Assembly: GCF_014066305.1 (NCBI RefSeq)
Contig: NW_023501061.1
Span: forward strand, 186,001 to 250,000
Reading direction: 5' to 3'
DNA length: 64,000 nucleotides
Source of the DNA: Letharia columbiana
Taxonomy: Eukaryota > Ascomycota > Lecanoromycetes > Lecanorales > Parmeliaceae
This document shows positions 47,951-61,413 of the stretch, in pieces; the stretch's first letter is position 1; each line of letters opens with the position of its first letter. The translations under genes and the position numbers were made by a program. The notes under the pieces are model-generated. The model did not search any database, was not told the origin of the DNA, and worked only from the letters and a program-made list of their open reading frames with translations.

Positions 47951-50900
47951 ATGTTCCAGGTCAGCGAAGGCTTGATCTCACTGGCTACACCATTCACTAA
48001 CAGTTACCCAGCGCATAAGAGGAGCAATCGACTCCACGATTGCCCAGGAACAAGCTCGCCAGCGTCAAGCCCAAGCCTCTCCTTCAAGATCAAATTCAAA
48101 TCCCAGGAGAGCTGATTCGCGGGCTATCTCTCCAGCCAAAAGGGTTTCCCGTCAAGGAACGAGAGGCCGGCAGGATGGAGATCCTCCAGCAAAGGCGCCC
48201 GACCCTGCAGATTTCGAGTCTGAATTTACAATCGAGGACGAGGATCTGGGGAGGTCTGGAACTCTGAAGCCTCAATCAAATCAGAATGGTAGCATCAAGA
48301 ACATGCAGGAAATTGCTCCCCAACAAGGTAGCCAAGAAACATATGAAACGTCTACATCAGCCGGAGAATCCAGTGCTTCGTCAGATCTACCTACAGATAT
48401 ACGCGATAAGCTCCGGAAGCTTGAAAAATACGAGTCAAGATATCATGGTGTGTTCAGGATTGCCAACTGTCCGAGACCGTTGCTAACAGCTCCAAGAGCT
48501 GCTTAGGTCCTATCGCGTTGCTCATGCGAGAGTCCTCACCATCGAGCCCTTTGAAACATCTCTTCGAGAAAATACGCCTTTAACATCAATTAGCGACCCA
48601 AATGCATTCGTGGAGTATTTGAATCAAGTCAATCTGAAAGGGGACATGGTATTGGATGAACTTAAAAGAGTCTCAAGCGAAAGGGACACATTCAAACAAA
48701 GACTGAGCGAGGCAGAAAGAAGCACCAACGAAGCTTGGGATGAGGTGGCCAACCTTAAGTCTTTGGCAAGCACCAAGGCCGATCCCAAAGGAAGCGAAAG
48801 GTTAGCGAACGGTTCGCAGTCTGATGATGAAGCCTCAATGCAAGAGATCACCAATAGAGAACCTCTAGGCGTAACAACTAAGTCCTCACCAGCTTCAATC
48901 AACTCACCCACAGTCTCGGCACCTGGCATGACTCCTTTTTCCCCAAAGCAAAAAGCAGCGGACTCTTCCCAAGCTCGCCAAGGGTCGGAAGATTTTTTTT
49001 CCTATGACGGCGAGGTTCCTAGATTGGGAACCGAGCTTCAAGACCGCCAGGAGAAGATCAATGCTCTTGAAAACGAGGTAACGATCTTGAAAGGGGATCT
49101 TGCCGTTACTAGAGAGTCAACGCAAAGCATGGTCCAAACACTCGAGGAAGCGACACGGGAACTCAATGGTCTTCGAGACAGCAAAGACCGCTTAGAATCG
49201 GACATGAAAGAGCAGAGAGTATTAACAGAGAAGCTGTCCGAGCGATTACGCGCCGACTTGCAAGAAGCTCGGACAAGACTACAAGATCTGCAAGCTGAGC
49301 ATGGCTCTGAATGCTCTGACCGCATCACCGAACTTGATTCGCAATTGCAAAATTCAAGGCAGGAATTGGATAGGGCGCACTTAGCAGCCAGCCAGAACAC
49401 GAACGACAAAGGGCGGGTCGAAGAGCTTCAATCCGACGTTAGCAAATTGGAAACAGAACTATCGGAGCTACGATCAAACGCCACGCAGAGCGATAAGAAG
49501 ATACATACACTGAACGACCTTGTGATTAGCCTGCGCTCTCAGCTCTCCGAGTTTGAGGGAAAGAACCAGGATCTTAGCGCCGTGATTGAAGAGAAGTCGA
49601 GGGCCATCGAAATTCTGCAGAAGAAGGCCGAGAAGCTCGGAATATTGCCCAAGCCAGATAGCCCAGGACCGACTGGTCAAGCAGATGGTAACAGTGAGGG
49701 GCCTTCGATTCAAGGATCTGAGAGCGTTAGTAACGATCAAGGCTCTATACAAAGTGTATCCAATTCGAGTAAGAAGAAAAGTAAGAAGAAGAAGAAAGGC
49801 GGCAAGTCTTCTGTTGAACAGGACATGGCACCGCAGACAGACCTGAAGAAGGAGCCAATCACAGATATTAAGGAATCGAAAGAAAGTCTGAAGACAGATA
49901 TCGTGTCCAAGCTCCAAGAGGAGCTCCACCAACTGCGCATCTTGATAGAGGAAAAAGATGCAGCTATTGAGAGAATCCACGGCAAGCTGATAGATCAGGA
50001 TGGATTACGAGAAGAGATCGACACACTACGGGACGATCTCGTGAACGTTGGACAGGAGCATGTCGAGTCCAAAGACCAAGTCAAAGAGTTGATGGCAGAG
50101 AAGACTGCCATGGCGTTTACTGTCACGAACCTTGAGAAAGAGATCGCTGAACTCAGGGGTGTCCATGCGACCAGCGCGGCCGGATCAGAGCAGAAGCACA
50201 AAGATCTAGCAGCTCAATTTGAGGACTTGAAAGCTAAGGCGAATACGCTGCAAACAGATCTTTTTGCTGCACAGCAACTCGCATCATCTAGATTCAAGGA
50301 CCTGAACGACCTGAGGAACGTTTTGCAGAAGGCACAACCAGAGATCAACGCACTAAGGATCGAAGCCGCAGAAGTGAGATCCGTCAAAGAAGCACTTGGC
50401 AAGAAAGACGCGGCATTCGTAAATTTGGATTCTAGGTACGAAGAATTGCGCTCCGAGGTCACAAAACTGAAGCAGACTATATCGGATCGAGAGACGGAGA
50501 TCAAGACTTTGAACCAGAAGATAAATCAGGAAAGCAATAACAGGTCCAAGGCAGAAGATGCAAGTTCAAAGGCAGCACAGGAAGTCCAGCGGCTGGATAC
50601 AGAGAGACGCCAGGCAACGGAATCCCTCGACCGTCTATCAAGAGAGCTTGGGAAGGCACGAGAGGAATTGAACGCCAGTAAGACAAAATTAAGAGAGCTC
50701 GAGCAGCAATTCTCCAAGATTATAAGCGAAAGCGTGGGTCTGAAGGAGGAGCTTGATCTCAAGACCGCACAGTATGCTAGCGCACAGAGCTTGATGGCTA
50801 GTATGCGAGACCAGACTGCAGAGATGGCTATGCAAATGAAAGAAGCCCGAGAGCGTTGCGAAAGCCTGGACGAGGAGGTTGCAGATGCTCATCGCCTTTT

Positions 50901-51816
50901 GAGTGAGCGAAGCCGTGAGGGTGAGACGATGAGAAAGCTTCTGGCTGATGTTGAGGGAAGAGCTGATGCACGAACCCGGGAGATGAAAGAGCGTATGGAC
51001 ACAGCAATTGAGGAGCGTGATCGTGCAGAGGATGAAGCTAGCACCGCTGGTAGGCGAAGAGCAAGGGAGCTGGAAGATCTGCGAAACAAATTCAGAGATA
51101 ATGAGAGGAATTTGAAAAGAGCAGAGGAGGATAAGGAAGAGCTGGAGATGGCACAAAAGGATTGGAAACGACGGCGGGAAGAGCTGAAGCACCGTGCAGG
51201 GCAGTCCACTAGAGAGGTCGACGACGTACGAAAGGCGATGGCAGAACTCCGAGATGCTTTAGATGAGAGCGAAAAGCAGGCGAGGGATCTGGAGAAGCAA
51301 AAGGCTGAGCTGCGGAGGTCGGTAGAAGATATACAGCATCGTCTTGAAAAGATGCAAAAGTCCAATAAGGTATGTTCCTCTATGCCACCAAATTTCCATG
51401 TTGTTCAATACACTGACCATATGCAGTCGATGGCGGATGAGATGGGTAAGATTCAAACAGCCAGGACCAAAGCCATGGACTCGGAAGCACACTCTTCTCG
51501 CTCATCGTTCGACTCGGCAGCACACCTAGGCTCACCAGCAGCGAAAAGCAGGACACCCTCTGCCGCGTTGGTAGATGCGCCCAATGGCCCTCCGCCAGGC
51601 ACCATGGACTATGTCTATCTCAAGAACGTACTGTTGCAGTTCCTCGAGCAGAAGGATAAGAAGCACCAGGTGCAGCTTATCCCGGTTCTTGGGATGCTCT
51701 TGCACTTCGATCGGTACATGCTCTCCTCACTTTCCGGACGATTAGGACGGTGACGCTGACTGTAATACAGAAAGGACGAACAACGGTGGATTTCTGCCAT
51801 ATCTACCAAAGGGTGA
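47951..51816 (+). CDS. IMH1: GRIP-domain golgin (Imh1-like)
   Basis: Long coiled-coil tether of the trans-Golgi, recruited by Arl1. Exons 47951-47959 (only MFQ), 48012-48449, 48490-51369, 51427-51713 and 51771-51816 give 1,219 residues. The N-terminus RIRGAIDSTIAQEQARQRQA is typical of fungal golgins. A Ser-rich linker is followed by about 800 residues of heptad-like coiled coil interrupted by a Lys-rich patch (SSKKKSKKKKKGGKSS). The C-terminal GRIP domain YLKNVLLQFLEQKDKKHQVQ continues to LHFDR and, only after the last intron, RKDEQRWISAISTKG. The 57-bp fourth intron is in frame and stop-free. The junction after SRYH is my least certain one. Confidence 0.92.
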
Positions 51817-52645
51817 GTAGCTACGGGGAAAAGAGAGATGCCGGATGCAGGCGGACTGCCCAAGCAAACATGGGTAAGAGCAGGGAGAAGTATAACGGCT
51901 GCATGAGTTACTGTCAAGCCTTCTAATGAAGCGGTGAGCGGTGAGCGGTGGTCAGGTGGCTTGGCAACTAGGGCAAGTAAGATGACCATGGTCAGCACTG
52001 TGTGGAGAAGAGATTTAAAGTGTCTGATCACAATGAATATCACGTCTAAGAATAATACTGTCGGTCGCGAACCTCGGTCCTCTTGCCCCAATACATTACT
52101 CCTGGTCCCTGGACAGACCTTGAGCGCCAAGGCCTCGGGTAATGCCCCGCCCGAGAAAGAGATTAGACGCACGGAATTGCGTAAAGTAAAGTAAACTTCG
52201 GGCTCGAATGCCGCTAGGGAACCGCTACAGAGAGCCCGAGCGTGAATCATTGTCCCCGAGTCCACAATTACAGAGGCACTTGGAAGCTCTGGCGTTCAGA
52301 AGCAACCGCTACCTTGGACATGTTTTATTCTTACCAGTATGTATTTGTAGAGCTCTTGATTTTCTCCATCTGTGCCCCCTCCTCATCTCTCATCCAAAGC
52401 GCTGTTGAACACAGTGAGAAGAATACCTGACGGAGTCAAGATATGCATCCCTTGCCGATTCACAAGCTCAGATGTTGAATTTCACCCTCAGCGTAAACGG
52501 CCTATGTGTTGGCCAATTAGCCCTGTACACTCTCTGTACTCTCTCTATCGCGAGTGGGCGAACAATCCCTCGGTCACTGAGTAGGGGTAGTGATTTGATT
52601 GATTGATTACATCATACTACCCTTAAATTTTCCCCTAAAACCCCA
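51817..52645. other. Intergenic between golgin and A/T tract
   Basis: About 830 bp of normal composition with the golgin 3' end. Open frames around 51934-52584 have no support. Base composition changes abruptly after about 52620. Confidence 0.4.
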
Positions 52646-52807
52646 AAAAAAAAATTTTTTATAAAATAAATTTTTTTTTAAAAAAAAAAAAATTTTTAAA
52701 AAAAAAAAAAAAAAAAAAAATTTTTTTTTTTTTTTTTTTATAAAAAAAAAAATAAAAAAAAAAAAAAAATAATAAAAAAAAAAAAACCATATAAATTATA
52801 TATTATT

Positions 52808-52841
<34 letters not shown>

Positions 52842-52904
52842 TTTTTTTTAAAAATAAAAAAAAAAAAATAAAAAAAAAAAAAATTAAAAAATTTTTTATT
52901 TTTT
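52646..52904. repeat. A/T homopolymer tract, about 260 bp
   Basis: Alternating long runs of A and T, almost without C or G (only ACCAT near 52786 breaks it). It directly precedes the 3' end of the minus-strand LINE and may include its poly(A) tail (poly-T here). Alternating A and T runs are not a simple tail, so assembly error is possible. Confidence 0.8.
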
Positions 52905-55900
52905 AGAGGCGTAGCGTAGTTTTATTAGTATATTCTTATAAGTAATAACCCTCTTTTATCTTTCTTCTTTCTTCGACTTATTATATTTCTCGCTTCTTAC
53001 TAAATAGTCTATATTCGTAAAGAATATATCGAGTCGTCTACTTCGCTTCACACTTGTATTCTTTATTCTCTATATTCGATATTTATCGATTATAAAGAAA
53101 GGCCTTAAGATCTATTTTCTCGATTCTTATTTACGTTATTAGCGACGTTTTAGGCGCTTAACTCTCGAATATAGAAGTTATATTTATTTCGACGATATTA
53201 ATTAAATTCTTCTAAGAATACTATCTCGCTTCTCGTTAATCTATTCGATAATCTATTATTTTATCGCGTGATCTTTAATAGCTATCTTAATTATCGATAT
53301 TATTCTTATCTATATAACTAATAATTAAGCTATTTCGTTAGTATTTACCTTTACTCTTTTATTATAAATTACTCGCTCTCGCTAGCTAGTAATTTTCTTC
53401 GCTCTCTATCTATTTATTTATTATTATCGATATTAATATATATTAGAATCTAGTATAATTCTATTACTACCTCGAGATATCTTAGCGAATTAATAATCTA
53501 TACTATTTATATTATATAGATCTATTTTAAATACTTATCTAGATCTTCGATAGCCTAAATCGATATTTAATTATTCGTATTTACTATAACTCTACTAAGT
53601 TATAGTCTTATTTGATATATAATTATTATAATTAGAGCTTAAAGAATATCGTGTAGCTTCGTCGAGTATATTATATATTAATCGCTTAGATCTAAATAGA
53701 TATTAAAAGTAGAATTAATATCTAACGATATAGCTAAAGCTTCTATCTTTTTATTAATCTCGCTATTATCTATATATATTATTATATATTCTTTATTAAT
53801 CGATCTTTTAATTAGTTCTTTAGCGACTTTTTAATTTTATAAATTATCGTTTTGAAAGGTTTCTAGTTAAGAGCGACGCTAAAAGAGTATAGTTTCTTAA
53901 TCTTATTAGTATCGCCGTATTATTCTTTAAATTTATTGATATATCGCTTTAGTAAACTTAGTTTTCTATTCTTCTTAAATTTTCTTTTAGATTTCTATCG
54001 CTCGAATTATAACTTAATAATCTCGCTATATATTAGATTAGTAATAATTCGTAAGATAGCTTTTAAGGTAATCTTATCTAGCTGTTATTTAACTAATAAG
54101 AGATACGCTTTTATATCGAGTATTGAAATAAATATAGCCTTAAATGCTTTAGTTATCTTTTCTCTATCTAAGATTAAATTCTTTATAGCAATAAGAGGTG
54201 AGTTTTATTATAATTAATAGTATCTTTAAACTAATATTATATTAAGTAGTAGTATATTATTTATAAGATAATTACTATCTAATAGAGCTATCTTATACTC
54301 TTATAATTATCGCTCTATATCGATTTAATAATCCTCGCTAATATATCGATACTTTTAATAGCTTTAGACTAAATCTTCTTATTATAGTAACTTTATAGAA
54401 GTTTAAAGTCGATTTCAATTTCTAGATAGCGGATAAAGTATCTCGCCTTAATATATTATCTCTCGTTAAGTTATAAGAGATAATCTAAGCTAAATCTCTA
54501 TTTTCTACTAAGATATAGTAGTTAATATTTATTAAAATTAAACTTCGATTTATATCGTAATATCTACTTTATATAAACTTCGTCGTAGATTTTATAAAGT
54601 GCGTTATAGTTTTTCTTAGTAGAGTCTCCTACTATTAGAAGATCTATATTATCTATAAAGTTAATAACTATTATTTCTAAGTCGATATAATTATTATATT
54701 TATTAATAAGATCTAAGTTATAAAAGAGATAAAGTATAAGCGATAGCGGTAATTCTTAAGGAATTTCGATTACTATAAAAGTCTTTAATATAAAGTATTC
54801 ACTTATTTTTAGTATTATTATCTTATTAAATAAAAACGATTCTATCTAGTTAACTACTCGTATTAATTTTTCGCTTTCGAAGATTATAGAGTAATCGAGG
54901 ATAAGAGATTTTATTATATATACTTGAAACGTCTAATAGTAATATCGTAGCTACTTTATTAGAGTTTTAGGCTTAATATATCCTTTCTAGAGGTAGTAAA
55001 TATCGTATTTATATGATTATAATCTATGGCCTCTTATATATATAGTCGATAGGAGTCTATATATCTCTATAAGATACGCTATTCTCCTAGTAAGAATAAA
55101 TTTTATTATTTTTTTATAATATTAAGTAGAGCTATTGATCGATATTCTTTAGAAATTAAATAGTTCTTATTTGACTTCGGAAGAATAATTGTTATCGATA
55201 TTTTAAAGTACTTCGAGTAGTAGTTATTCGTTATATATATATTAAATATTCTATATAGATAAGGGAGTAACGGCTTTAGAATCTTCTTAAGAATTAAATT
55301 AAAGATCGCGTTTTCTCTCAATACTCTTTTTGATAGTGCCTGCGTTATAATCTTTCTTATTTTATTTATAATAATTATACTTATTAGATAGACTTATAAA
55401 TACGTTATATTGACGCTGATATTATCTAAATCCGCCTATATTAATAGTAAGAAGAATATTCTTATAAGAAGATCTGCCTTTAAGCCTAGTTCGTTATATT
55501 CTTATTTATCTTTATTAAATAGTAAAGAGAGATATATCTATGTTATAAGTTATTTTCTAATTTACTTAATCTTTTTCTATATTATTTATAGTAACTTATA
55601 TACCTCTATCATAAACTCTCTAAACGCCTTTCTAATAGTTCTCTTAATTAGATTATTTTTGAAGTTCTTAGCGACTTTATACTTATCTTATACTTTCTTT
55701 AAGAGCGTTATTCTTTAGCTTCTTTTTAGCAATTTATAATATCTTTATACTTTCTTATATTCTAGCGTAAATCTCGATCTAGATTATAGCGATAATTTAA
55801 TAATTAGAGTAGATTTCTTTATAGTCGCTTAGATAGAGTTAATAATAATCGCTACTTAATAATCGATATCGTCGTTAATAGGGTTTTTATTATTCCTCTA

Positions 55901-58390
55901 GAAATTAATTAAATACTCTTTCGATATTATAGCTCTAGCGAGTATCTCTCTTAGAATCTCGGCATTTAATTTATTAAAGTTTTAGTATATTATTAATACT
56001 AACTCTATTATAGTCAGCTTAAGCTTTATAAAAATTAAAAGATAATTAGATTCGCTTTCGAAATTATTTTCGATATTATAGTTAATAATATTTACTATTA
56101 GTATTAGAGTAGCGAATAGTAGATTTATTATTATTTAATAGTTTTCTTTATATATTATCGTTTTTATTAATAATACTTATTTTATAGCGAATTCTTTCGC
56201 TATAAATATTAGTTCTTCTACTTTCTCATCAATATAAATATTTAATCTCTCTTATATCGTGTAATAAAGATTGAAGTCGCCTAATATAATCTATTTATTA
56301 TCTTTAGACTTCTAAGCGTTTTATATAATTCGTTAAGTTCGTTTATTTATTAGTCGTCGAGGTTATAAATATTATATATACGTATAATTCTATTATTTTC
56401 GAATTTAATATTAAGAATATAGAGGTTTAATAAGTAATATAATAGATATTATTACTTTAATAATATTCTTTTATTAATATAGAAGTATACTTATATATTA
56501 TTATAATAGAAGTAGATTAAATTAAATCTATCCTTTAGAGAATAATACGATATATTTATATTAATATTTCTCTAGAGCTTCTAAATTACTACTATATCGA
56601 TATTATAAATCTTTTTATTATCGAAGAATTCTATTATAATTATTCTAAATTTTCTTATATTATATTATAGTATTAATAGCTAACTAAAGTATACTATTAT
56701 TTCTTAATATTATTATTAGTGTTACTTACTCGTATCGCTTAGTTTATAAAGTCTATATTTTTTTTAGATATTCTTCTTTTTTAGTCATCGATAGATCGAA
56801 TATATCTCTTTTATTCTTATTGACGGAGACCGTAATTCTCTTATTATTACTCTTTTGACTTAGAGACTATCTATTATCCTCGAAGTTATTAATTTCCTCT
56901 ATTACTATATTATCCTTATATTATTTAACTTCGTTTACTACTTTAAAGAGCGATCTATTTCTAGACGAGACCCTTATTAATAATATAAAAGTATATCTTC
57001 TTTACTCGACTAGAGATTCAATATAATAGTTCTTTCGAGGTCTAACGCTCTGATTTCTTCTCTACTAATTATCTTATCTCTATCTACTAGCTTATCGCGC
57101 GTAAATATTAGTTTTAGAAAAATTCCTTATTTCGCCTATAATTAAATATATTCTAAAAGTAATTATTTAATTAATCGCTTATTTAATAGCTAGCCGATAT
57201 CTCCTTCATTATTATAAATTATAAAGGAGTTTATTATCTCGCTATTTTTATTCTCGCTATCTCCTCTTCTTTACTATATATATCTTATTTTAAGCCTTAT
57301 ATAGTCTCTCGCAAATCGGGTATTTACGAGTATCGGCCGTATAATCTTTATAATAATACTTTTCTAAGTATTTTCTATATACTAAGTAATTCTTTTTAGA
57401 GTATATAGTCGATAGATAATCGTATTTTTAGTATATAAAGTATTACTTTAATTTATACTACTTATTATAGACGTAATAGTTATATAATTCTAAATCGATA
57501 ACTAGGCCTTCTTTTAGTACTCTATTTTCTTTCTTTAAGAATACTAATTTAATAATTAATAAACTCTTATTATAACTCTCTTTATTCGCGCTAAATTAGT
57601 TTAGTTATACTATATCGAGGCTTAACATATTAGCATTCTTATTCTAAACTCTTTTAATTATCGTAGCCATATCTTTAATATCGAATATATTAATTCTTAC
57701 TCTATAAAGTAAAAGGCTATACATTTTAATAATTACTCTCATACTATTACTTATCTTTAGAGTTTAATTCTTACTTTTTCTTAGTTTATTCATCTTCTTC
57801 TCATTTATAGCTATAATATATATATTACTACTCGCTAGCCTTCTAATCGTTCTAATAGATTTTCTTATAGTATTTATACTCTTTATATATTTATTAATCA
57901 TCGTAGTTATCTCGCTCGATATCTTCCCCTTTAATACTTTACTTACTATCTCGTCTTATAGCTTTATAATAATCTCGTTTAGCTTATTATATAATACTTA
58001 GTCTTATTTCGATATTACTAATAATATAATAAGAATTCCTTTAATAATAGAGAAGAATATTAAGAATCGACTTAGTACGCTAACGTAGCTGGCTATTAAT
58101 ATATTACTTTTTAGACTAACTACCTAATACTTAATATATATAATCTTTTTCTTTATATTGCTATCTCGATTACTTAAGTTAATAATTAGTTTATATACTT
58201 CATCTAAGATTATCTAAATTTTAAGTTTATTATTTATCTTTTTATAAATACTACCGCCCTCTAAGAGTAGTAACTACTTCATTTATTAATAATTTCTGGC
58301 CTTCATCTATTATTTTTAGTATGATATTTATCGATAACTTTAGCATAAATGCGTACTTCTTAAAATTGTGATTACTATGATCCTATTAGG
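52905..58390 (-). mobile_element. RIP-mutated non-LTR (LINE, Tad-like) retrotransposon
   Basis: 5.5 kb of AT-rich, CA/TG-poor sequence with LINE landmarks in the right order on the minus strand. An endonuclease motif GDFNLYY at 56261-56281 corresponds to the apurinic-endonuclease GDFN-xH motif, with His changed to Tyr. An RT N-terminal block at 55106-55321 reads KSNKNYLISKEYRSIALLN. The RT catalytic box FIDN at 54648-54659 corresponds to FxDD, with the second Asp changed to Asn. Each change is one C-to-T or G-to-A transition. The left end, on the minus strand, closes ACTACGCTACGCCTCT and then an A-rich tail. ORF1 would lie in 57000-58300 but is too mutated to read. Dead copy; clade call tentative. 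Confidence 0.8.
55106..55321 (-). pseudogene. Reverse transcriptase fragment of the LINE
   Basis: A 71-codon open stretch whose second half (ISITIILPKSNKNYLISKEY, then RSIALLNIIKK) is the family block normally reading I-x-L-x-K-x-G-K...P...YRPI-x-LL. Surrounding frames are broken by TAA/TAG created by RIP. Confidence 0.75.
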
Positions 58391-59016
58391 GTTAGCTGGC
58401 CTTATTCGATATAGTTATAGGGGTATAAGCGTCCCCTAAAGCCAATTGAAGAGGTACTGGCCTTACTGAGTGCTTTGAATACGTGTATCTACTTTCTATA
58501 GCTCAATAATATAGCATGAGCGTTGTGCGAAAGTTTTTTTGATTCACGGCGTAAGGGCCTGAGTAGGGGTAGTGGGTGATGCCAATCAATTCTTAGTAGG
58601 GCAGGTAAGCCGAGCCCCACCACTATCGATTCCATTTCGTGGGGGGGAAGTTGGGGACCGCTGAAGACGGAAAGGATAAGTAGGTGGTAGGTTATTACCT
58701 TAGGTACAGTAGAGTACCTACTCCCATAACTTTGGCACCAATGGTCGATCGTCCAGCCTCCGTCACCACCGTCATCAAAACACCCCAACGGCCTGTAGAA
58801 CGAAACCATACCCGAGCTTTTTCTTCTTGCTTTCCTTTCGTCAAAGCTAAGCTGTTCCTGACTAAAGACTTGTCTATCGCCCACGTCCACCATCTTTAGC
58901 ATTGCAGAAACCTCAATTCTCCTTCTCCCTCTCTTCTATTTGCACGCACAACCAATTAATCGCTTGCATCGCTCTTACCACCCCAACACGCGACGCATCG
59001 CAACCCCAGACTCACC
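58391..59016. other. Edge of LINE and upstream region
   Basis: About 600 bp. RIP character fades between 58380 and 58480. 58683-58723 contains a palindromic patch with TTACCTTAGGTACAG and AGTACCTACT. 58489-58902 is open on the minus strand but has no family support. Confidence 0.35.
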
Positions 59017-59280
59017 ATGGCTTCCCTTCCCTTCAGACAGCCGTACAGGCAGCAGTCTAGACAGAGTAAGCCGGATCATGCAATCGCTTTCACGTTTCAA
59101 TTGCTGTCGTAATGACCAAAATGCTGATCTGGAGAAATAGTGTCGACCGATCCTGTACGTACACTCCCTCCCACTCCCTGGAGCGATTGTGAAATACCTT
59201 GGGCCTCGAGACTTCTTCCGAAGCAAAGGCTCTTCTTAAGATTTGAACTCGTCTTTGGCTCCCAGTTCGTGAAGCTGTGA
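59017..59280 (+). CDS. Possible small spliced ORF, 62 residues
   Basis: ATG at 59017 after a CACC context opens an exon (59017-59065) that splices by GTAAGC...ATAG (75 bp) to 59141-59280 in frame: MASLPFRQPYRQQSRQ, then MSTDPVRTLPPTPWSDCEIP, then WASRLLPKQRLF. The Arg/Gln-rich start could be a mitochondrial presequence. No family recognised. It may instead be the 5' leader of the ribulokinase gene that follows 99 bp later, or continue by further splicing. Confidence 0.3.
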
Positions 59281-59378
59281 TGCTGACTAGGAATCGCTTG
59301 TAGCACAACGAACTCAACCCCCACATGGAGTAAGTTACTTTTCCAGATCTTCACAACCTCATCCTCCATGTGAAGGAC

Positions 59379-61413
59379 ATGCTGACCCATGGAACCATAA
59401 GCCATTACGTTGGGATCGATGGTATTTCTTCTTTCAATTCAACGGAGAGATGCTGACTCTGAAATCTTGAAGTCGGTACTGGATCTGCTCGAGCTTGCGT
59501 GATTGATGGCAAAGGAGATATAATTGGCTTAGCCTCAGAGAACATTGGCTTGTGGCAGCCCGAGCAAGGCTACTACGTACGACCTCTGACCTTTTCAGCC
59601 CTTCCAGCCCACAGCTCAATCTGCCAGGAAAAAACTGACGTGCGATACAGGAGCAATCCACAAATGATATCTGGCGATGCATCTGTTCTTCTGTTCAGCG
59701 TATACTGAATCAACACAGCATCAATCCCAGCACTATCCGCGGTATGGCCTTTGACGCTACCTGCTCTCTAGCCGTCTTCTCTCACGACACGGACGAGCCC
59801 GTCTCAGTGACCGGACCTAATTTCGACAACGATCGCAATGTCGTTCTCTGGCTCGACCATCGACCGGTCGAAGAGACTGCCAAAATCAATGCCACTGGGC
59901 ACAATCTACTGCGTTACGTCGGAGGCACCATGTCAATTGAGATGGAGATACCTAAGGTGCTTTGGTTGAAGAACAACATGCCCAAAGAGCTTTTCGACCG
60001 TTGCAAGTTCTACGATCTCGCAGACGCTCTGACGCACATGGCTACAGGCAACGAGAACCGCAGCTACTGTAGCACTGTATGCAAGCAGGGTTACGTTCCT
60101 GTGGGCGTTGACGGCAGTGTCAAAGGATGGCAAGGAGACTTTTTAGAAGAGATTGGCTTGGGCGATCTGGTGAAAGATGATTTCAAGCGCTTGGGTGGAG
60201 TCAACGGCGAAGTAAGTACTCGAGATGCTTCATCAAGTGTAGGCTGCTGACGGACAAGAATGGTATATACAGAAGTGCTGGTGAAAAGTGCGGCACACTC
60301 AGCGAGAAAGCAGCCTACGAGCTTGGATTACCTGCCGGTATCGCGGTGGGCAGCGGCGTCATTGATGCCTACGCTGGCTGGGTGGGTACTGTTGGTGCCA
60401 AAGTCAAGCTCGATGGCACAGCACTTAGCTCCGAATACGCTAGCAACGACCGTCACCAAGCCTTCACCCGTCTTGCGGCTGTGGCCGGCACTTCCACCTG
60501 CCATATCGCCATGTCCCCAAAGCCTGTGTTCGTCAAAGGAGTGTGGGGACCTTATCGAGACGTTCTCATTCCCGACTATTGGATGGCCGAAGGTGGACAG
60601 TCTGCTACGGGAGAGCTCCTCAAGCATGTGCTGGAGACGCATCCGGCATTCCAGCAGGTACTCAGTATAGCAGAGAGCTACAACATGAACATCTACGACT
60701 ACCTGAATGAGCATCTCAAAGAGATGAAGACAAAGCAAAATGCACCAACTATATCTTATCTAGGCCGCCACTTTTTCTTCTATGGCGATTTATTCGGTAA
60801 TCGCTCACCAGTCGCCGACCCTCGCATGACCGGCTCAGTCATTGGTCTCAGCAGTGATAAGTCCCAAGACGGATTGGCTTTGTACTACTACGCCACGATG
60901 GAGTTCATTGCCCTGCAGACGCACCAGATTATTGAGACGATGAATAAATCCGGCCATCAAATCAAGTCAATCTTCATGTCTGGTAGTCAGTGCCAGAACG
61001 CCATTCTAATGAGTTTGATGGCATCAGCCTGCGATATGCCCGTTCTCATCCCACAGTACGTGCATGCGGCTGTGGTACACGGTGCCGCTATGCTGGGTGC
61101 GAAGGCTGCATCTGCAGATAAGGACGGCAAGACAGAGCCGTTGTGGGATATCATGGATCGCATGTCCAAACCGGGCAGAGCCATTCCACCAACGAATGAT
61201 CCGCATGAGAAGGAACTGCTGGCTGTGAAGTACAAAGTCTTCCTTGAGCAGTGCGAGAGCCAGCAAGGGTACAGGAAAGATGTCGATCATGTGGTTGGGA
61301 AGTGGGGAAAGGCAAGTGGGGATGCAGAGGGCACTTTGAAGCCAAAGGCGGAACAGGGCGAGAAAGGGAAAGCGGGTGGAGGGATAAATACGAGGCTTCC
61401 AGGGAGCGTGTAA
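59379..61413 (+). CDS. FGGY-family D-ribulokinase
   Basis: Carbohydrate kinase of the FGGY family, pentulose-kinase branch that includes yeast YDR109C and human FGGY, reported to phosphorylate D-ribulose. Exons 59379-59421, 59473-59576, 59651-60211 and 60259-61413 join to 620 residues. The N-terminal phosphate-binding VGIDVGTGSARACVIDGKGD forms only across intron 1. QPEQGYYEQSTNDIW, MAFDATCSLAVF, VLWLDHRP and the GSGVIDAYAGWVG block are typical of the branch; the second lobe has SIFMSGSQCQNAILMSLMAS. The C-terminus ends in a Gly/Lys-rich tail. The start is taken at the ATG giving MLTHGTISHYVGID; a further 5' exon is possible. Confidence 0.9.

Noticed and set aside
48624..51365. Several long minus-strand ORFs opposite the golgin
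   Set aside because: Ser/Leu-rich antisense translations of a Glu/Lys-rich coiled coil; typical shadows.
58385..58400. TTAGGG near the right edge of the LINE, as possible telomeric repeat
   Set aside because: It occurs once, not in tandem, and genes continue on both sides.
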